DNA of 64,000 bases, from positions 81,827,574 through 81,891,573 of the forward strand of contig NC_087063.1 of the NCBI RefSeq assembly GCF_963678635.1, written 5' to 3'. Both the position numbers and the translations under genes were made by a program. The stretch comes from Symsagittifera roscoffensis. Taxonomy: Eukaryota; Xenacoelomorpha; Acoela; Convolutidae. Positions 58,744 through 64,000 of this stretch are shown here, piece by piece. Below the pieces are notes generated by a model. That model did not search any database, was not told the origin of the DNA, and saw only the letters and a program-made list of their open reading frames with translations. The first letter of the stretch is position 1, and every line of letters starts with the position of its first letter.

Positions 58744-61700
58744 CTCTACTCTTAAGTCGCGCCGCTTAAGTCTTTTCTTATGTCGCGCCTGAAGTATTTT
58801 CTTATATCGTGCCGCTGAAGTCTCTTCTTATGTCACGCTGTCAGTCTTTTCTTGAGTCGCGCATTCAGTATTTTCTTAAATCACGCAGCTTAAGTCTTGT
58901 CTCAAGTCGCTCCATCAGTCTTTTCTTAAGTCGCGCCGCTTAAGTCTTTTCCTATGTCGCGCCTCAAGTATTTTCTTATATCGTGCCGCTGAAGTCTCTT
59001 CTTATGTCACGCTGTCAGTCTTTTCTTGAGTCGCGCATTCAGTATTTTCTTAAATCACGCAGCTTAAGTCTTTTCTCAAGTCGCGCCGCCAGTCTTTTCT
59101 CAAGTCGCGCCGTCAGTCTTTTCTTAAGTCGCGCCATCAGTCTTTTCTATGGTCGAGTCGTCAATCTTTTCTTAAGTCCAGCCTTCAGCCTTTTCTTAAG
59201 TCGCGCCGTCTGCTTTTTCTGAAGTCGTGACGTCAGTCTTTTCTCAAGTCGCGCCGTCAGTCTTTTCTTAAGTCGCGCCATCAGTCTTTTCCTAAGTCGC
59301 GCCGTCAATCTTTTCTTAAGTCGCGCCGTCAGTCTTTTCTTATGTCGCGCCGCTTAAATCTACTCTTAAGTCGCGCCGCTCAAGTCTTTTCTTATGTTGC
59401 GCCTCAAGTATTTTCTTAAATCTTGCCGCTTAAGTATTTTCGCTTGAGTCGCGCATTCAGTATTTTCTTAAATCACGCCGCTTAAGTCTTTTCTCAAGTC
59501 GCGCCATCAGTCTTTTCTTAAGTCGCGCCGCTTAAGTCCTTTCTTAAGTCGTGCCGCTGAAGTCTTTCCTTAAGTCACGCTGTTTAAGTCTTTACTTAAG
59601 TCGCACTGTAAGTCTCTTCTTAAGTCGCGCCGTCTGCTTTTTCTGAAGTCGCGCAGTCAGTCTTTTCTTAGGTCGCGCCATCAGTCTTTTCTTAAGTCGC
59701 GCCGTCAGTCTTTTCTTAATTCGCGTCGTCAGACTTTTCTTAAGTCGCGCCGCTTAAGTCCTTTCTTAAGTCGCGCCGCTGAAATTTTTTCTTAAGTCGC
59801 GCTGCTTAAGTCTTTTCTTAAGTCGCTCTGTCAGTCGTTTCTTAAGTCGCGCCGTTAGTTTTTTCTTATGTCGCGCCGCTTAACTCTACTCTTAAGTCGC
59901 GCCGCTTAAGTCTTTTCTTATGTCGCGCCTCAAGTATTTTCTTATATCGTGCCGCTGAAGTCTCTTCTTATGTCACGCTGTCAGTCTTTTCTTGAGTCGC
60001 GCATTCAGTATTTTCTTAAATCACGCAGCTTAAGTCTTTTCTCAAGTCGCGCCATCAGTCTTTTCTTAAGTCGCGCCGCTTAAATCCTTTCTTAACTCGT
60101 GCCGCTGAAGTCTTTCCTTAAGTCGCGCTGTTTAAGTCTTTACTTAAGTCGCACTGTAAGTCTCTTGTTAAGTCGCGCCGTCTGCTTTTTCTGAAGTCGC
60201 GCAGTCAGTCTTTTCTTAAGTCGCGCCATCAGTCTTTTCTTAAGTCGCGCCGTCAGTCTTTTCTTAATTCGCGTCGTCAGACTTTTCTTAAGTCGCGCGT
60301 CTTAAGTCCTTTCTTAAGTCGCGCCGCTGAAATATTTTCTTAAGTCGCGCTGCTTAAGTCTTTTCTTAAGTCGCTCTGTCAGTCGTTTCTTAAGTCGCGC
60401 CATCAGTGTTTTCTTAAGTCGCGCCGCTTAAGTCCTTTCTTAAGTCGTGCCGCTGAAGTCTTTCCTTAAGTCGCGCTGTTTAAGTCTTTACTTAAGTCGC
60501 ACTGTAAGTCTCTTCTTAAGTCGCGCCGTCTGCTTTTTCTGAAGTCGTGACGTCAGTCTTTTCTCAAGTCGCGCCGTCAGTCTTTTCTTAAGTCGCGCCA
60601 TCAGTCTTTTCCTAAGTCGCGCCGTCAATCTTTTCTTAAGTCGCGCCGTCAGTCTTTTCTTATGTCGCGCCGCTTATATCTACTCTTAAGCCGCGCCGCT
60701 CAAGTCTTTTCTTATGTTGCGCCTCAAGTATTTTCTTCAATCTTGCCGCTTAAGTCTTTTCGCTTGAGTCGCGCATTCAGTATTTTCTTAAATCACGCCG
60801 CTTAAGTCTTTTCTCAAGTCGCGCCATCAGTCTTTTCTTAAGTCGCGCCGCTTAAGTCCTTTCTTAAGTCGTGCCGCTGAAGTCTTTCCTTGAGTCGCGC
60901 TGTTTAAGTCTTTACATAAGTCGCACTGTAAGTCTCTTCTTAAGTCGCGCCGTCTGCTTTTTCTGGAGTCGCGCAGTCAGTCTTTTCTTAAGTCGCGCCA
61001 TCAGTCTTTTCTTAAGTCGCGCCGTCAGTCTTTTCTTAATTCGCGTCGTCAGACTTTTCTTAAGTCGCGCCGCTTAAGTCCTTTCTTAAGTCGCGCCGCT
61101 GAAATTTTTTCTTAAGTCGCGCTGCTTAAGTCTTTTCTTAAGTCGCTCTGTCAGTCGTTTCTTAAGTCGCGCCATCAGTGTTTTCTCAAATCGTGACGTC
61201 AGTCTTTTCTTAAGTCGCGCCGTCAGTCTTTTCTCAAGTCGCGCCGTCAGTCTTTTCTTAAGTCGCGCCATCAGTCTTTTCTATGGTCGAGCCCTCAATC
61301 TGTTCTTAAGTCGAGCCTTCAGCCTTTTCTTAAGTCGCGCAGTCAGTCTTTTCTTAAGTCGCGCCGTCAGTCTTTTTTGAAGTCGCGCAGTCGGTCTTTT
61401 CTTAGGTCGCGCCGTCAGTTTTTTCCTAAGTCGCGCCGTCAATCTTTTCTTAAGTCGCGCCGTCAGTCTTTCTTATGTCGCGCCGCTTAAATCTACTGTT
61501 AAGTCGCGCCGCTCAAGTCTTTTCTTATGTCGCGCCTCAAGTATTTTCTTAAATCTTGCCGCTTAAGTCTTTTCTTATGTCACGCTGTCAACCTTTTCTT
61601 GAGTCGCGCATTCAGTATTTTCTTAAATCACGCCGCTTAAGTCTTTTCTCAAGTCGCGCCGTCAGTCTTTTCTTAGGTCGCGCCGCTTAAATCTACTCTT

Positions 61701-64000
61701 AAGTCGCGAAGCTTAAGTGTTTTCTTATGTCGCGCCTCAAGTATTTTCTTAAGTCTTGCGGCTTAAGTCGTTTTTTAAGTCGCGCTGTCAGTATTTTCTT
61801 AATTCGCGCCGTCAGTCTTTTCTCAGGTCGCGCCGTCAATCTTCTCTTAAGTCGCGCATCATTCTTTTCTTAGGTCGCGCCATCAGTCTTTTCTTAAGTC
61901 GCGCCGTCAACCTTTCCTTAAGTCGCGCCGTCAGTCTTTGCTTAAGTCGCACCGTCAGATTTTTCTTAAGTCGCGCCGCTTAAGTCCTTTCTTAAATCGT
62001 GCCGCTGAAGTCTTTTCTCAAGTCGCGCTGTTTAAGTCTTTACTTAAGTCGCACTGTAAGTCATTTCTTAAGTCGCGCTGTCAGTCTCTTCTTAAGTCAC
62101 GCCGTCAGCTTTTTCTGAAGTCGCGCAGTCAGTATTTTCTTAAGTCGCGCCATCAGTCTTTTTTTAAGTCGCGCCGTCAGTTTTTTTTAATTCGCGTCGT
62201 CAGAAATTTCTTAAGTCGCGCCGCTTAAGTGCTTTCTTATGTCGCGCCGCTGAAATATTTTCTTAAGTCGCGCTGCTTAAGTCTTTTCTTAAGTCGCGCC
62301 GTCAGTCGTTTCTTAAGTCGCGCCATCAGTGTTTTCTTAAGTCGTGACGTCAGTCTTTTCTTGAGTCGCGCCGTCACTCTTTTCTCAAGTCGCGCCGTCA
62401 GTTTTTTCTTAAGTCGCGCCATCAGTCTTTTCTAAGGTCGAGCCGTCAATCTTTTCTTAAGTCGCGCCTTCAGCCTTTTCTTAAGTCGCGCCGTCAGTCT
62501 TTTTTGAAGTCGCGCAGTCGGTCTTTTCTTAGGTCGCGCCGTCAGTCTTTTCCTAAGTCGCGCCGTCAATCTTTTCTTAAGTCGCGCCGTCAGTCTTTTC
62601 TTATGTCGCGCCGCTTAAGTTTTTTCTTATGTCACGCTGTCAGTTTTTCTTAAGTCGCGCTGTTTAAGTCTTTTCTTAAGTCGCGCCGTCAGTCTTTTCT
62701 TAAGTCGCGCCATCAGTGTTTTCTTAAGTCGCTACGTCAGTCTTTTCTTAAGTCGCGCCGTCAGTCTTTTCTCAAGTCGCGCCGTCAGTCTTTTCTTAAG
62801 TCGCGCCATCAGTCTTTTCTAAGGTCGAGCCATCAATCTTTCCTTAAGTCGCGCCTTCAATCTTTTCTTAAGTCGCGCCGTCAGTCTTTCTTAAGTCGCG
62901 ACGTCAGTCGTTTCTGAAATTGCGCCGTCAGTCTTTTCTTATGTCGCGCCGCTTAAGTTTTTTCTTATGTCACGCTGTCAGTTTTTCTTAAGTCGCGCTG
63001 CTCAAGTCTTTTCTTATGTCGCGCCTCAAGTAGTTTCTTAAGTCTTGCCGCTAAAGTTTTTTCTTATGTCACGCTGTCAGTCTTTTCTAAAGTCGCGCAT
63101 TCAGTCTTCTCTTGAATCGCGCCGCTTAAGTCTTTTCTTATGTCGCGCCTCAAATATTTTCTTAAGTTTTGCCGCTTAAGTCTTTTCTTATGTCAAGCCG
63201 TCAGTTTTTTCTTAGGTCGCGCTGCTTAAGTCTTTTCTTATGTCGCGCCTCAAGTAGTTTCTTAAGTCTTGCCGCTTAAGTTTTTTCTTATGTCACGCTG
63301 TCAGTCTTTTCTAAAGTCGCGCATTCAGTCTTCTCTTGAATCGCGCCGCTTAAGTCTTTTCTTATGTCGCGCCTCAAATATTTTCTTAAGTTTTGCCGCT
63401 TAAGTCTTTTCTTAAGTCGCGCCGTCAGTCTTTTCTTAAGTCGCGCCATCAGTGTTTTCTTAAGTCGCTATGTCAGTCTTTTCTTAAGTCGCGCCGTCAG
63501 TCTTTTCTCAAGTCGCGCCGTCAGTCTTTTCTTAAGTCGCGCCATCAGTCTTTTCTAAGGTCGAGCCATCAATCTTTCCTTAAGTCGCGCCTTCAATCTT
63601 TTCTTAAGTCGCGCCGTCAGTCTTTCTTAAGTCGCGACGTCAGTCGTTTCTGAAACTGCGCCGTCAGTCTTTTCTTATGTCGCGCCGCTTAAGTTTTTTC
63701 TTATGTCACGCTGTCAGTTTTTCTTAAGTCGCGCTGCTTAAGTCTTTTCTTATGTCGCGCCTCAAGTAGTTTCTTAAGTCTTGCCGCTTAAGTTTTTTCT
63801 TATGTCACGCTGTCAGTCTTTTCTAAAGTCGCGCATTCAGTCTTCTCTTGAATCGCGCCGCTTAAGTCTTTTCTTATGTCGCGCCTCAAATATTTTCTTA
63901 AGTTTTGCCGCTTAAGTTTTTTTTTATGTCAAGCCGTAAGTTTTTTCTTAGGTCGCGCATTCAGTATTTTCTTTATTCGCGCCGTCAGTCTTTTCTCAGG

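Larger units (their letters stand above)
45060..64000 (+). repeat. 24-bp minisatellite with higher-order structure, over 18.9 kb
   Basis: The basic unit is about gtcagtcttttcttaagtcgcgcc (24 bp split in use as tcagtcttttcttaag and tcgcgccg), with variants such as cgcttaag, catcagtg, gcattcag and cctcaag. Units group into higher-order repeats: 837 bp (57070 against 57907), 1159 and 1309 bp (around 52436, 53595 and 54904) and 1967 bp (47045 against 49012). The top strand is pyrimidine-biased. Because 24 is a multiple of 3, frames open on both strands ('QSFLKSRR' plus, 'ARLKKRLT' minus). I treat these as by-products. The array continues past the window end. Confidence 0.95.

Noticed and set aside
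45253-63653. Many 60-127 codon frames (QSFLKSRR plus, ARLKKRLT minus) as genes
   Set aside because: All are products of a 24-bp repeat in the array, overlap on both strands and recur with the repeat; reported as satellite only.
45060-64000. CRISPR-like array
   Set aside because: No unique spacers between repeats, units are contiguous, and the setting is a eukaryotic genome.

Overview
The window looks like AT-rich nuclear DNA from a eukaryote, most likely an invertebrate animal. The evidence is Ty3/gypsy LTR retrotransposons, a fragment of a non-LTR (CR1/jockey-like) reverse transcriptase, long satellites, paralogous genes with no visible bacterial or phage organisation, and very low gene density. 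I cannot name the species. No rRNA, convincing tRNA or CRISPR array was seen.

Layout. (1) 1-4914: a gag scrap (1-115) and a 3.5 kb internally deleted Ty3/gypsy element (1420-4914) with 256-258 bp LTRs and a perfect CTGAT target duplication. (2) 4915-8130: AT-rich sequence without recognisable genes. (3) 8130-14158: first copy of a roughly 6 kb segmental duplication. It holds noncoding repeats A and B, a 0.5 kb inserted TIR element, a 56/112-bp satellite and gene copy 1, which joins a class-3 lipase-like domain to a zinc-ribbon and degenerate J-like region (12040-14158). A 4-bp frameshift lies between the two parts. (4) 14606-32453: one 17.85 kb LTR retrotransposon read on the minus strand (5' LTR at the right). 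It has recognisable gag, protease, RT, RNase H and integrase remnants, then about 7 kb of unassigned sequence including an envelope-like N-terminus. A 1.12 kb tandem duplication sits in its 5' part. (5) 32454-37380: a foldback (hairpin) element (33153-33547) and an array of about 158-bp repeats (34610-36440). (6) 37380-43802: second copy of the segmental duplication, with gene copy 2. Copy 2 is broken by a 258-bp non-LTR RT fragment flanked by a 731-bp direct duplication of the lipase region. (7) 43803-45060: intergenic sequence with a truncated reverse copy of the TIR element. (8) 45060-64000: a pyrimidine-rich minisatellite, basic unit 24 bp, with higher-order repeats, running off the window end.

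The only host genes supported are the two lipase-like paralogs. Copy 2 is clearly disrupted. Copy 1 is nearly intact but frameshifted in this sequence. Comparing the two copies shows when local events happened: TIR insertion only in copy 1, satellite expansion only in copy 1, a palindrome only in copy 2, a probable gene-conversion tract in the lipase core, and insertion of the 17.85 kb retrotransposon between the copies.
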